A stretch of DNA of 64,000 bases from Terriglobia bacterium. GTDB taxonomy: Bacteria > Acidobacteriota > Terriglobia > JAIQFV01. A program made the translations under genes and the position numbers. Positions 50,467 to 59,821 of this stretch are shown one piece after another. How positions within the stretch are numbered: position 1 is the stretch's first letter; every line of letters starts with the position of its first letter. The stretch lies in NCBI GenBank assembly GCA_028716525.1, contig JAQUPQ010000005.1:78959-142958 (forward strand), written 5' to 3'. Under the pieces are notes generated by a model. It was not told where the DNA came from and ran no database searches. It worked only from the letters and a program-made list of their open reading frames with translations.

Positions 50467-50664
50467 CGGGTGTCAGGTGCCGGGTGTCAGAAAACAGCTG
50501 TCAGCAATCAGTTTTCAGCCAAAAGCTTCAAGCCATAAGCCCGAAGCAAGCAAAAACCACTGAAAAAAATGGAAACACCTTAAATCCGTTTTGTTCGCTT
50601 GGAGCTTAGGGCTTATAGCTGAGAGCTGAATGCTGTTTTCTGACACCCGGCACCTGACACCTGC
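50467..50664. repeat. Dispersed palindromic repeat (family 'cagc/gtgtc'), copy 3
   Basis: Starts GGGTGTCAGGTGCCGGGTGT, ends ACACCCGGCACCTGACACCT: complementary arms over about 30 bp. Long near-identity to copy 2 at 46906-47128, including the AAACACCTTAAATCCGTTTTG core. It abuts the glpX stop codon and may serve as its terminator. Confidence 0.82.
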
Positions 50665-51651
50665 TTAGAAAAACCGCACCTTGATGTCCGGCCGGCGCTC
50701 CAAATGCACGGTGTCGACAAACCGCACCTTGCGATCCTCCAATGTCAACAGCAGCGAGGAGGTTCGGGTTCCGTCTCCGAAGTAGCGCACGCCTTTCAGC
50801 AAATTTCCGTCCGTAACGCCGCAGGCGGCAAAGATCATTTTTCTCCCCGGCGCCAAATCTTCGGTCATATAAACTTTTTTGAGATCCGTGATGCCCATCT
50901 TTTCCATACGTTCGCGCTGACCTTCCTTAGCCACCACCAGCCGGGCTTGGATTTCGCCGTTCAAGCAGCGCAGCGCCGCTGCGGTCAACACCCCTTCCGG
51001 CGCTCCTCCGATGCCCATAACGGCATGAACACCGGTTCCCAAGACGGCCGCCGAAATGCCGGCTGAAAGATCCCCATCGCCGATCAATCGAATCCGGGCA
51101 CCCGCTTTTCGAATGTCGCTGATCAAATCCGTGTGGCGCGGCCGATCCAGCACGATCACGACCAAGTCCTCGACGTCCCGGTCCAGACGGCGTGCGATGG
51201 CTTTCAAATTATCTTTGGCGGGAGCATCCAGTTCGACCGCCCCTTTGCAGGCCGGCCCTACGATAATTTTCTCCATGTAGCAATCCGGCGCATGGAGCAA
51301 TCCGCCGGCGTCGGAAGCGGCCAGGACAGCGATGGCATTGGCGGCGCCGGTGGCGCACAGATTGGTTCCCTCGAGCGGGTCCACGGCAATATCAATTTCC
51401 TGGTATTTCACCTGATTCTGTTTCGAGCCCAGTCCCACCCTCTCTCCAACGTAAAGCATGGGGGCTTCATCGCGCTCCCCTTCACCAATGACGACCGTGC
51501 CGTCAATCGCCAGGGTGTCCATGACGCGCCGCATTTCTTCGACGGCCACCTGATCGGACATCTTGCGGTTGCCCTGACCCATGGTGTGGGCGGTAGCGAT
51601 GGCCGCCCGTTCCACCACTCTCAAAAATTCATGACTGAGATCTCGTTCCAT
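50665..51651 (-). CDS. glpX: Class II fructose-1,6-bisphosphatase GlpX
   Basis: 328 residues; GAGG lies 5 bases before the ATG. Class II marks: [15 protein letters not shown] (~27), [20 protein letters not shown] (~54-73), [15 protein letters not shown] (~86, the Mg-binding DPLEGT), [15 protein letters not shown] (~188), [18 protein letters not shown] (~212) and [15 protein letters not shown] (~274). It dephosphorylates fructose-1,6-bisphosphate in gluconeogenesis in the cytoplasm. Single gene. Confidence 0.95.
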   Translation of the reverse strand: MERDLSHEFLRVVERAAIATAHTMGQGNRKMSDQVAVEEMRRVMDTLAIDGTVVIGEGERDEAPMLYVGERVGLGSKQNQVKYQEIDIAVDPLEGTNLCATGAANAIAVLAASDAGGLLHAPDCYMEKIIVGPACKGAVELDAPAKDNLKAIARRLDRDVEDLVVIVLDRPRHTDLISDIRKAGARIRLIGDGDLSAGISAAVLGTGVHAVMGIGGAPEGVLTAAALRCLNGEIQARLVVAKEGQRERMEKMGITDLKKVYMTEDLAPGRKMIFAACGVTDGNLLKGVRYFGDGTRTSSLLLTLEDRKVRFVDTVHLERRPDIKVRFF

Positions 51652-51897
51652 AACATCCTCGCGAATCTCCGAGCGGCTGAAGCCCGCCCGAGAAGAAACG
51701 ACTTTCTCCTTTCAACGGAGCGAATTTGGGATGTCTTGAATCACCTTATTCAAATCTGAGAAGAATTTCGAACGGGGAAAGAGTCTAGCAGAAACGCCAT
51801 GAAACAGTGAGGAAAAACTCGGGCCGAAACTCGTTGGTCGAGCGCAGAAACGTTACCCGCTCCAGGAAACCGGCCGCGCCGATGCCTCAAAATTGGC

Positions 51898-53310
51898 TCA
51901 CGAGAATACTTCGTTCACGGGATAATAAACGCCAAATTTGGCAAAAGGAACGTATTCGAATCCGCGATGCAGCGGGTCGTTCTGAAGTTCCGAGGTGTAG
52001 TCGATTCCCAGGGCCGAATAAATCGTGCAGGCAATGTCTTCGGGTTTGATGTCGCGGCCTTGTGACCAGCCGGGATCCACCGTGGCCGATCCTGTGGCAT
52101 CGGTGGAGCCGATGGCCTGGCCATTTCCTTTGGATCCCCCGCCGGCAAACAGAATCGACAACTGCAGATAATGATCGCGCCCGTTCTGATTGTTGAGCGC
52201 GCCGACCGTGCGGCCGAATTCGCCGGCCGCCACAATAAGCGTTTCGTCGAGAAGCGACTTCCCTCCCGATGAGCCGGGCTGTCCGGCCAAATCTGAAATC
52301 AGCGCCGCCAAACCGGGATCGAACTGCTTCATAGAGCCATAGATGCCGTTGGCGGCGTAAATGTTCTGATGGTTGTCCCATCCGCCCAAACTGATCGTAA
52401 TGAAATGTGTTCCTTGATTGGACTTCACGATATTTCTGGCGACGATGCAGGCATCGCCAAAGGAGCTGCCGCCATAAGCCGTGTGGTCGGTCGATGTGAA
52501 CGAAAAGATGCTATTGATGGTGCTGTTGTACATCAAACTCTGGGCGTCCGTATAAAACTGATCCATATCCTCGGCGCGGCGCCCCATAGGAGAATTCTGG
52601 CGGAGCGAATCGTCCAAAGTATGGAGCAAACTCCAGCGGGTGTTGAAGCGGGCTTGACCGTCGGGATGGGTCACATTCGCCAAGCCGTTCTGAGAGGGGG
52701 CCACGTCGAAATTTGCATATTGGGCCGCAAAATAGCCGGAACCGACCAGATTGGAGCCCGAATTCAGCGAAATGAAACCCGGCAGGAGTTGCCCCGCGGT
52801 GCGATGTTTATCGTACTCATAAGCCACCACCGACCCGATGTTGGGCGAGATCTTGCCCAAGGCCGCCGCCGGGTTGCGCGCGATTTGTTTCCACACCTGC
52901 CCCAGAGAATGGATCAGCGCCCACGCGCGCGCCGATCGAACAAATGTGAGATGCGGCATTTGCTTTGCCAGATTGGGCATCAATCCTTGTGGCCAGCGGA
53001 TATTGCCGTAAGAGGTCGGCGCGAAATTGGAGGGCGTCCAGGATCCTTCCTTGAGATCAAAGGTGTCGGCGTGACTGGGAGCGCCGTCGAGGTGAATGTA
53101 GATGCAGGTCTTGGCCGTGTTCAACAGACTGACGCTCGGCGATTGGGCCCGCGTCTCAAGCGGGCGCAGGACGGGCAGAAAGTAATAGCCCGCCAGAGCC
53201 GTGCCGCTGAGGGCAAAAAACTGCCGGCGGCTCAGTCCCGGCCCGTCCCAAAAATGGTTCCGACCATGATACTTCTGACATTCACATTTTCTCTTTTCTT
53301 CAGCTGTCAT
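51898..53310 (-). CDS. DUF1501 protein with Tat signal
   Basis: 470 residues. Twin-arginine signal LSRRQFFALSGTALAGYYFL (~26-45). The mature part is a sulfatase/alkaline-phosphatase-like fold of the DUF1501 family: TCIYIHLDGAPSHADTFDLK (~68-87), GLMPNLAKQMPHLTFVRS (~110), TISLGGWDNHQNIY (~305), ETLIVAAGEFGRT (~352) and GRDHYLQLSILFAGGG (~371). It lies 52 bp downstream of the DUF1549 gene on the same strand, and the pair recurs in Planctomycetes, Verrucomicrobia and Acidobacteria. Folded export across the membrane suggests a cofactor or metal. Activity unknown. Confidence 0.9.
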   Translation of the reverse strand: MTAEEKRKCECQKYHGRNHFWDGPGLSRRQFFALSGTALAGYYFLPVLRPLETRAQSPSVSLLNTAKTCIYIHLDGAPSHADTFDLKEGSWTPSNFAPTSYGNIRWPQGLMPNLAKQMPHLTFVRSARAWALIHSLGQVWKQIARNPAAALGKISPNIGSVVAYEYDKHRTAGQLLPGFISLNSGSNLVGSGYFAAQYANFDVAPSQNGLANVTHPDGQARFNTRWSLLHTLDDSLRQNSPMGRRAEDMDQFYTDAQSLMYNSTINSIFSFTSTDHTAYGGSSFGDACIVARNIVKSNQGTHFITISLGGWDNHQNIYAANGIYGSMKQFDPGLAALISDLAGQPGSSGGKSLLDETLIVAAGEFGRTVGALNNQNGRDHYLQLSILFAGGGSKGNGQAIGSTDATGSATVDPGWSQGRDIKPEDIACTIYSALGIDYTSELQNDPLHRGFEYVPFAKFGVYYPVNEVFS

Positions 53311-53362
53311 GGAGTTCGCTCCCTCCCCGCGATCCGCGCCCTCGGGCTGCGGTTCCTGGATT

Positions 53363-55330
53363 TCAGTGGTTGTAAATGAAGTCCACCTTATTCAAGAGCG
53401 TCCACTGGATATCTTCCACAGTGGATGCGCGGTTGGTCGAGGTATTCAGAAGATTCATCAACGCGGATTTTTCCGCGTTGGTCGGAAATCGGTTCAATGT
53501 CGACAGAAACAATTCATCCAGCAGATCGGAATTGTTCATCCCGGAGCTTACCAACTTCGAAACCGTATTGGAGGCGCCCGCCGCGCCGGAAAAATGAATC
53601 CGGGAGATAACCACGTTGTTGTTCATCAAGCTCAAGGCCTGCAGGATGGAGGGATCCGTCGAACGCGGTTTGGTGTCGCGGTCGCCTCGCAGGAACGTGT
53701 TCAGAAAGGCCCGCACCTGACCGTTGCTGGTGGGTTCCGTAGTGTCCGGAAGCTGCATGGCCCATTGCACCGTCGTGGTGTTGTAGCTGGTGCCGTTGAA
53801 GGTGGTCGGGATGGTGTAATTGCCCGACACGTTGGTGGCTTGAGTGAGAGCGTCGTGGATTTCTTCGGCATCCAGCCGCGTGGCGAAGTGACGGGCAAAA
53901 TAAGGGATGTAAGCGTCTTGCCAGAGTTTGGGATCGTAGTTGGACGAAAGCTGATAGGCACTGGACCCGGTGATCAACCTCATGATGTGCCGGAGGTCAA
54001 AGCCGCTGGCAATAAACTCCTGGGCCAGCGCCTGCAACAACTCCGGATGCGTGGGTTGCAACGACCACGGCGCCGGAGGTGGATTATTGGGATCCAGGCG
54101 CGCCAGATCGAAGGTGTTGGGTGGATCCACCATCCCCATCCCGAAAAAGTGCGCCCACAAATAGTTCACCGCAGCCCGGGCAAACTGAATGTCGCCCGTG
54201 AGATTTTTGGCCAAGACGACACGGAAGTTCTCGCCGCTGGCCGGAGCTTTGCCGCTGAAAATATACAGGGGATTAACCGAGGTGGCGCCGTTCGGATCAA
54301 TGCGGGCCACCCGGTTTCCGGATGTGGTTCCCAACGGGTAATTCCCGCTGGCTCGATCCGACACAAACCATTTTTGAATTTGGGAGCCCGGTGCAGAGCG
54401 CTGATTTTGCATCTGGGTCCGCGAGTAAAACGCCGACATATGCCATCCGTCCATGCGAATCTTGGTGGCGCCCCACACGTTAATTTGATCCAGATGGCCC
54501 GAGCCGTTGTGGCACAGCAAGCAATCAAACACATTGATGCCCAGAAACACATTGGCGGTTTGAACCAACTGGCCGTCGTAGGTGTCTTGAACCGGCCCCA
54601 TGGGAACGGTTCCGCCGACCACAAAATTCACAGGACCGTTCTGATAACTGTCGCCCGAGGCGACGATCAGATCGGTGGCGATTTGGTCGTAGGGCTTGTT
54701 CTGGCTGATGGAATTCTTTAGATAGGTGTAAAACGCGGTGCGGCCGTCAATAAAACGATTCACATTGCTGGAAGTGGCGGTGTTCTTGAAGAGATCGCCG
54801 AAGAACATGGTCCAACGATCGACAAACTCGGGCGACTGCAGCAGGGTGTTGATCACATCATCCCGCTTGGTGGTGGACGTGTTCGCCAGAAAATTTCGGA
54901 CCGCCGTGGAGGTGGGAATGCGGCCGGTCAAGTCGAGTGTGACCCGCCGCAGAAACTCTTCATCCGTCGACATCGCCGCGGGTGGCACGCCGTCCTGTTG
55001 CATCTGATTGAAGATGAAATTGTCGATGAAATTTCTACGAACAATGCTGCCCGTGTCCCCGCCTGTGGGGTGTCCCGTCTTTTCGCTCACCATTTGAGTG
55101 GTCTCGGACAGCAGGGCTCGATGGCCCGCGCCCGGATCGATGAAGGCGCGCGGTCCTTCCTGGAAGAAGGTGCAGTCGCTGGTTCCAAAAACTCGCGGAG
55201 GAACGGCTTGTTCAGCCGTTACCAGGCCGTTTTCAAAGATACCGGCTTGATCAATCGCCATCCCCACGGCACTACACAGGCCGGCGATCAACACGAAAAG
55301 TGAGACACAGGCTATCGCTCGGAGTTTCAT
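53363..55330 (-). CDS. Secreted DUF1549/DUF1553 protein
   Basis: 655 residues from the ATG at 55330 (AGGAG 8 bases upstream). Signal peptide ~1-25. DUF1549 at ~95-190: FIFNQMQQDGVPPAAMSTDEEFLRRVTLDLTGRIP and INTLLQSPEFVDRWTMFFGDLFKNT. A CLLCHNGSGHLD motif (CxxCH, ~275) may bind heme. DUF1553 at ~370-640: FARAAVNYLWAHFFGMGMVDPPNTFD, LQALAQEFIASGFDLRHIMRLIT and DELFLSTLNRFPTNAEKSALM. Partner of the Tat-exported DUF1501 protein downstream. A role in cell-surface polysaccharide handling has been suggested for such sets; not provable here. Confidence 0.9.
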   Translation of the reverse strand: MKLRAIACVSLFVLIAGLCSAVGMAIDQAGIFENGLVTAEQAVPPRVFGTSDCTFFQEGPRAFIDPGAGHRALLSETTQMVSEKTGHPTGGDTGSIVRRNFIDNFIFNQMQQDGVPPAAMSTDEEFLRRVTLDLTGRIPTSTAVRNFLANTSTTKRDDVINTLLQSPEFVDRWTMFFGDLFKNTATSSNVNRFIDGRTAFYTYLKNSISQNKPYDQIATDLIVASGDSYQNGPVNFVVGGTVPMGPVQDTYDGQLVQTANVFLGINVFDCLLCHNGSGHLDQINVWGATKIRMDGWHMSAFYSRTQMQNQRSAPGSQIQKWFVSDRASGNYPLGTTSGNRVARIDPNGATSVNPLYIFSGKAPASGENFRVVLAKNLTGDIQFARAAVNYLWAHFFGMGMVDPPNTFDLARLDPNNPPPAPWSLQPTHPELLQALAQEFIASGFDLRHIMRLITGSSAYQLSSNYDPKLWQDAYIPYFARHFATRLDAEEIHDALTQATNVSGNYTIPTTFNGTSYNTTTVQWAMQLPDTTEPTSNGQVRAFLNTFLRGDRDTKPRSTDPSILQALSLMNNNVVISRIHFSGAAGASNTVSKLVSSGMNNSDLLDELFLSTLNRFPTNAEKSALMNLLNTSTNRASTVEDIQWTLLNKVDFIYNH

Positions 55331-55857
55331 AGGCGTCACTCCTGTCGAATGCGGCTTCACAGAGGGCCCATCGAACCGTCTTCCCCCACGAGGCGGAGAA
55401 AGATCGTGCAATCAGTGATGGAATTTATTCCATCAACTTAGACCGGGTCGCAGCGGTTCGGTTTAACACAACCCGGGCTTCAATGCGTCCAATGCGCGCT
55501 TCCCGCTGCCTTGAGCCGCAGAAAGCAAGTAGTTCGAATAAGGAATTGATTAGAAAAGAGAATCGCCGGAGGTTTCAAACCTCCGTTCCAGACTAATTAT
55601 TTTATCTGCCCAATGGCGCAATTATAGAAAAGCGCCGGCCAAAGTAAAGGTATTTCTTGGAATTCCGCGCGCTGCCGTCATCCAATTCATTGGCCAACGC
55701 ATTCCTTGTGAAAAGATTATTTAACACGGTTCTTAGATAAGCGTTGTGACCGGCCTCACGGCCTACCGTCTGGCTCCCTCACCTCTCGGTTACGATTCAA
55801 AACGCTTGCGGCAAGGGTTATTTAGGTCTTAAAGTCCGTCGAAGGGGGCCTGGATCG
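55331..55857. other. 527-bp spacer between divergent genes
   Basis: No gene. A near-perfect palindrome CGGAGGTTT-C-AAACCTCCG (55567-55585) stands in the middle. Both promoters of the flanking divergent genes must lie here, but no convincing -35/-10 pair was found. Confidence 0.4.
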
Positions 55858-56427
55858 ATGCCAAAAGCCAGATTGAAAAAACTGAGTGCCCGGAAAGAAA
55901 TGAAACGGCTGCGGGGTCCAAACGAGGCGGATGCCGCCAAGAAGGATTCTTCCTTTCTTCAACTCCTGGACACCCATCAAAGGATGATGCAGTCATTCTT
56001 TCTCCACCAGGAGGCGCTGCTTCAGCGCAACTTTCGCTTAGCCCACCGAAGGCTCATCCAGTACGAACGCCGCATCCGAAAACACATTCAGGAGGAAGAG
56101 CGGTGGTTGATGCCGGTCTATGCGCGAGCCGGAAACGTATCGGGAGGACAACCGCAACTCTTCATCGGGGAGCATCGCCGCATCGAGGAGTTTATCGACC
56201 GCTTGAAGGCCCTTCTGCAGAAAGAAAGGGGGCGGGAGAGGTCCGCTTCCCGGCACGCCATCGAAATCCTCTATCAGGAAGCCATGTTCCGCTGGCTGCT
56301 GGAACATCATGACGAGAGGGAAAAACAAATTCTCTATCCCACCCTGGACCGGGTCACTTCGAAGAAAGAGCGGAACGTGATTTTGAAAAAGTGCTCGTTC
56401 TTCGCAAAACACTCTAATCGCGTTTAA
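55858..56427 (+). CDS. Hemerythrin-like protein
   Basis: 189 residues. A basic N-terminal tail (~1-25) precedes a four-helix HHE domain with metal-ligand candidates in order: LLDTHQRMMQSFFLHQEALL (~36-55), YERRIRKHIQEEERWLMPVYA (~69-89; H-x3-E), FIGEHRRIEEFIDRL (~101) and WLLEHHDEREKQILYPTLD (~145-163). Hemerythrins bind oxygen, NO or iron at a di-iron centre in the cytoplasm. The Lys/Arg-rich N-terminus is unusual and may contact nucleic acid or membrane. No partner regulator adjoins. Confidence 0.85.
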   Translation: MPKARLKKLSARKEMKRLRGPNEADAAKKDSSFLQLLDTHQRMMQSFFLHQEALLQRNFRLAHRRLIQYERRIRKHIQEEERWLMPVYARAGNVSGGQPQLFIGEHRRIEEFIDRLKALLQKERGRERSASRHAIEILYQEAMFRWLLEHHDEREKQILYPTLDRVTSKKERNVILKKCSFFAKHSNRV

Positions 56428-56458
56428 GCGACCTCCACGATCAAAGCCAAAACTAGTT

Positions 56459-57889
56459 TCAATGTAATCCCACGCTGTCTCGAGCCGATTCAATCAATTT
56501 GGCGGAATCGTAGGCAATCCCATCTTTAAACACCCAAACCACTTTCTCGATATCCGAAATACTCTTGGATGGATCGCCATGAAGGACCACCAAGTCGGCC
56601 TTCTTGCCGACGGCCAGGGATCCGATTTGATTGGATTCGCCCAAAAACTGCGCCCCATTGAAGCTGGCAATATGGATGGCCTCGGCGGGACTGAACCCCG
56701 CTTCCACCAGCAATTCCACCTCGCGTTGATCCCCAAACCCGGGGACGACGCCTCCATAGCCCGTGGGATCGAGCCCGGCGAGCAGCAATCCTCCGGCTTT
56801 CACAAAATCCCTTTCAAATTGCATTTCCTTTCTAAGTCCGGCCGAGCGGCTCGAGGCCGGCGCCGCACCCAGGCGCGCTCGTGTGCTCAGGTAATCAATC
56901 CGGGTCTGCGGCAACATAACTGCCAGTGCCCGTGCATCGAGTGGTGGACGGTTGGGAACAAACGTTTCAAAGACGGGGAGCGTTGATGTAACCGCCACCC
57001 CGTGCTTCACCAAGTCGCGAATGGTTTCCTGCACCGGCTCGCCTTCGATGTCGAGTTTCTCGAGGGTGGTGGCGGTTTCCTGCTGGGGGGGACAAAAATC
57101 CGGCTTCTTGTTGGGATCAAACTCCGTGTCCACGACCAAGCCGTGTTCCAAATCGTCGATGCCTAACAAGGCGGCTTCACGAAAACCGATCGAACACAGG
57201 TGTCCCGTCACCTTGATCCCGCGGGCGTGCGCCGCTTCGATGGCGGCCTTCAACTCCGCCTGAGTGATATTCATATATGCCTTGAACGAAGTCACGCCCT
57301 CCCCGGCCCAATACTCCACCAGCTTGCGGGCGTCGTCCGGTCCGGTCAGCTCGTGCGTCTGCGGTGTGAACGAGCCGGGCCCTTCGAGATAGGGTCCGGT
57401 CACATAAATGTCTGGCCCCGCCATCTTTCCGGCATCGATCAGTTTTTTGAGATTGAGATCGGTGTAGGGTTCGATGCTCCCGGTGGTTCGAATCGTGGTC
57501 ACACCGCCGGCGAGGTAAAGTCGTGGCGCACTGATGGCCAAATCGTTGTAATGGCCCTGACCCGCCGGATAAAAGAGATGATCGTGCATTCCCACCAATC
57601 CCGGAATCACGGTATGGCCGGGAAAATCTTTGATCACGGCTTCCTGGGGAGCAGCAATCTGTCCGGCGGGCCCGATAGAACGGATCCGCCCGTTTTGAAT
57701 AATCACGGTCTGATCGTCCATCGCGGGTGCGCCGGTTCCATCCATCACGCGCACGTGGGTTAAGGCAATCACAGGCGCATCCAGAACAACAAAATCCTTG
57801 ACCGCTTTTGAAAAAGAAGCAGCCCGTTGGCCAAAAGCCGTGCCGACCAGGGCCATCCATACCACTCCGACACAAATCGACCTTTTCAT
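56459..57889 (-). CDS. Secreted amidohydrolase (imidazolonepropionase/prolidase-like)
   Basis: 476 residues; AAGGAG lies 7 bases before the ATG. Signal peptide ~1-20. Metal-dependent hydrolase fold: HTVIPGLVGMHDHLFYPAG (~92-110, HxH), carboxylatable Lys in GVTSFKAYMNI (~199), His in GIKVTGHLCS (~224), LLGIDDLEHGL (~240), and the terminal Asp near LLLAGLDPTGYGG (~371). IGSLAVGKKADLVVLHGDPS (~424) is the classical C-terminal signature. Likely a periplasmic dipeptidase or cyclic-amide hydrolase; substrate unknown. Followed on the same strand side by nothing obviously linked. Confidence 0.88.
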   Translation of the reverse strand: MKRSICVGVVWMALVGTAFGQRAASFSKAVKDFVVLDAPVIALTHVRVMDGTGAPAMDDQTVIIQNGRIRSIGPAGQIAAPQEAVIKDFPGHTVIPGLVGMHDHLFYPAGQGHYNDLAISAPRLYLAGGVTTIRTTGSIEPYTDLNLKKLIDAGKMAGPDIYVTGPYLEGPGSFTPQTHELTGPDDARKLVEYWAGEGVTSFKAYMNITQAELKAAIEAAHARGIKVTGHLCSIGFREAALLGIDDLEHGLVVDTEFDPNKKPDFCPPQQETATTLEKLDIEGEPVQETIRDLVKHGVAVTSTLPVFETFVPNRPPLDARALAVMLPQTRIDYLSTRARLGAAPASSRSAGLRKEMQFERDFVKAGGLLLAGLDPTGYGGVVPGFGDQREVELLVEAGFSPAEAIHIASFNGAQFLGESNQIGSLAVGKKADLVVLHGDPSKSISDIEKVVWVFKDGIAYDSAKLIESARDSVGLH

Positions 57890-57933
57890 CGATCCACTCC
57901 TTCATCCGATCTCGATCAGAAAAATCGTGTGAC

Positions 57934-58353
57934 TTACTTTGAAACTGCGGTCAGAAGTATGACTTTTTCGGCCTGCAGGATTCGGGAAGGCGGCAGCTGA
58001 CCGCTCACTTCGACCTCGACCCCCTTCTTCAAATCATCGAGGACCGGGTCAGAAGCCCCCTTCTTTTCCTTTTTGAATTTGAATTTGGTCTTGTCGTCGA
58101 CTTGAACAAGCACCGCCAGGTTTTCACTGTCGAGTAAAAATCTCCGCTCCTCCAACTTGACCGTGAGGACCGTCCCTTTGAATTTGCGGTAAGGAAATTG
58201 AGGTTTATCCTCATCTTTGTCCTTCTTCTTCTTATCGCCACCCATGGTGTACTGGGCGAGGGTTGAAGTTGTCCACGTGGACGCCAGGCCCCCCACCGCA
58301 AAGATCAACGCAAGTATCACATTGAGCCATTTCATCCGTTTCAATTGAGTCAT
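57934..58353 (-). CDS. Small secreted OB-fold-like protein
   Basis: 139 residues from the ATG at 58353 (GAAGGA upstream). Signal peptide ~1-33 ending LAQ. A Lys/Asp-rich segment (GDKKKKDKDEDKPQ, ~38-51) leads into a beta-rich domain: KGTVLTVKLEERRFLLDSE, LVQVDDKTKFKFKK, LKKGVEVEVSGQLPPSRILQAEKVIL (~58-135), like DUF5666/OB-fold secreted proteins. Upstream of and on the same strand as the amidohydrolase (44 bp), so an operon is possible. Function unknown. Confidence 0.72.
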   Translation of the reverse strand: MTQLKRMKWLNVILALIFAVGGLASTWTTSTLAQYTMGGDKKKKDKDEDKPQFPYRKFKGTVLTVKLEERRFLLDSENLAVLVQVDDKTKFKFKKEKKGASDPVLDDLKKGVEVEVSGQLPPSRILQAEKVILLTAVSK

Positions 58354-58520
58354 GGAAATCCTTCCACAAAGGAAGTGTTGTGGGTGGTTCGCATCACCCA
58401 ACCCACGGCGTGATTTTACAACAGCGGTGACGTCGATTCACACTGGAATTGCCACACCCGGCCCGGTAGCAAGAGGTCAGGCGGACATCGCGTTTTGAAA
58501 GAAATGAAAAGGAAGGAATT

Positions 58521-58572
58521 ACGGAGCAGTTCTTCATGCCTCGATAGATCGGTGCACCCAGGGGCATGAAAA
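58521..58572. repeat. Direct repeat unit 1 with internal dyad (partner 58737-58792)
   Basis: Shares GGAGCAGTTC-TCATGCC-CGAT-GAT and CACCC-GGG-GCATGAAAA with the second unit, about 80% identity by eye. Each unit contains a dyad CATGCC(C)...(G)GGxGCATG. Confidence 0.6.
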
Positions 58573-58598
58573 CAAATGATTCGGTCTTTGGACGACCG

Positions 58599-58640
58599 TT
58601 CACCGCAGAGGCGCCGAGGTCGCCGAGACTGCGCAGAGAA
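58599..58640. repeat. Solo GxxExxY-type terminal repeat
   Basis: TTCACCGCAGAGGCGCCGAG... continues with GCGCAGAGAA, matching the left arm at 29742 and the left end at 27911. No second arm is adjacent. Confidence 0.55.
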
Positions 58641-59419
58641 CCTTCCGGATGTTTTCTGAGTAAAAGACCCTCCCCGGCACCTGCCTGCCCCGGCGCTTCG
58701 CTCCGGGAACGGGCCGGGGACACCCGACACCTTTTTTCGGAGCAGTTCCTCATGCCCCGATGGATTAGGGCACCCGGGAGCATGAAAATGAAGAGGTCCG
58801 ATTCGGTTAGGCCCGGAGGTCCGGTTAGAGGGTAGCTCGCCCGCAGGGCGGGGCATTTCCCATCGCGATGCGGAAATCATGCGGTGCAAGACGAATTTTG
58901 AATTTCGGTTTGCAAACACCGCAGCCTTCGTCCCGACGAATCGGGACTGGGCTGCGCTACCCAAACGACCTTTGCTCAGGCAGCCCCACCCGCCGCTCGT
59001 CCCGCTTTGCGGGAGAGCAAGGGTGGGGTAGGGTGTAGGACCTTATCGCCCAGCCCCGTCAGGGGCGAAAGAGAGCTCCCATTTTCGGAGCCGTCGAGAG
59101 GGTGGCCGTGAATACGATGAATTGCGAAATCTTGAAGAGACGCTTCTGAAATGGTTTGAGGGGACCCACCCGGGTGAAGGTGGAATCCCCCCTCCCTCAG
59201 GCTGGACGATACAGCAGACCCCCCCATAAGTCCACGAATCACCAACCCAAGCTGATTCCACGCTCTAGCGCGGGTTCTGTTATTGTCAAAATCGCTTGCG
59301 GAGTAAACCTTCTCCCATCCCCATGAAGGAAAGCCGACTCCGTAGACAATCCAAGAATCACAAATTACAATAGGGGCGGCACTTCAAGATTGCATTTACA
59401 TTGCCCGAGGCCGTCGACC

Positions 59420-59821
59420 ATGGATTACACTGCCGCGCACGCCCAATCCGGAATCAAGTCAAAGCTCCCCAAGATTGAGGTGTGGCCAAACCAATTTCCG
59501 AATTATGAAATCACCATCGTGAACACCGAATACACCTCGGTTTGTCCCAAAACCGGTCTTCCCGACCATGGCACCATTACCATTCACTACGTTCCTCACA
59601 AGCATTGCGTGGAGCTGAAGTCCTTGCGTGAATATTTCCTGGCCTATCGCAATCTGGGGATCTTTTATGAGAACGCCATCAACAAAATACTGGGCGACGT
59701 GGTGGCCGCCTGCAAGCCTCGCCGGGCCCGAGTGCGGGGAGAATTCACAACGCGCGGCGGCATGCACAGCATTGTGGAAGCCTCCTTCCCCCGCCCCACA
59801 AGCACAAGAAAGCCCCTCTGA
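59420..59821 (+). CDS. queF: NADPH-dependent 7-cyano-7-deazaguanine reductase
   Basis: 133 residues from the ATG at 59420: the short, unimodular QueF with a T-fold. The catalytic Cys is in TEYTSVCPKTGLPDHGTITIHYVP (~38-61), with the proton-relay Asp in LPDHG. The NADPH motif is ELKSLREYFLAYRN (~66-79), and the substrate Glu region follows. It reduces preQ0 to preQ1, the immediate substrate chain for Tgt and QueA (37705 here). GAGG lies ~10 bases upstream. The gene stands alone after a long spacer. Confidence 0.94.
   Translation: MDYTAAHAQSGIKSKLPKIEVWPNQFPNYEITIVNTEYTSVCPKTGLPDHGTITIHYVPHKHCVELKSLREYFLAYRNLGIFYENAINKILGDVVAACKPRRARVRGEFTTRGGMHSIVEASFPRPTSTRKPL

Larger units (their letters stand above)
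58354..59419. other. 1.07-kb non-coding region rich in repeats
   Basis: Holds a ~53-bp direct repeat (58521-58572 and 58737-58792; both contain GGAGCAGTTC.TCATGCC and GCATGAAAA), a GxxExxY-type half repeat (58599-58640), a GGGTGTC-type word and CCCGCAGGGCGGGGC near 58840. From about 58980 to 59280 nothing is recognised. No preQ1 riboswitch was found in front of queF. Confidence 0.5.

Noticed and set aside
52369..54721. Two long plus-strand frames (336 and 470 codons) opposite the DUF1501/DUF1549 genes
   Set aside because: Arg/His/Gly-rich shadows; the minus-strand genes have signal peptides, family motifs and ribosome binding sites.
59230..59419. preQ1 riboswitch in front of queF
   Set aside because: No A-rich tail or stem with the conserved preQ1 loop could be found.
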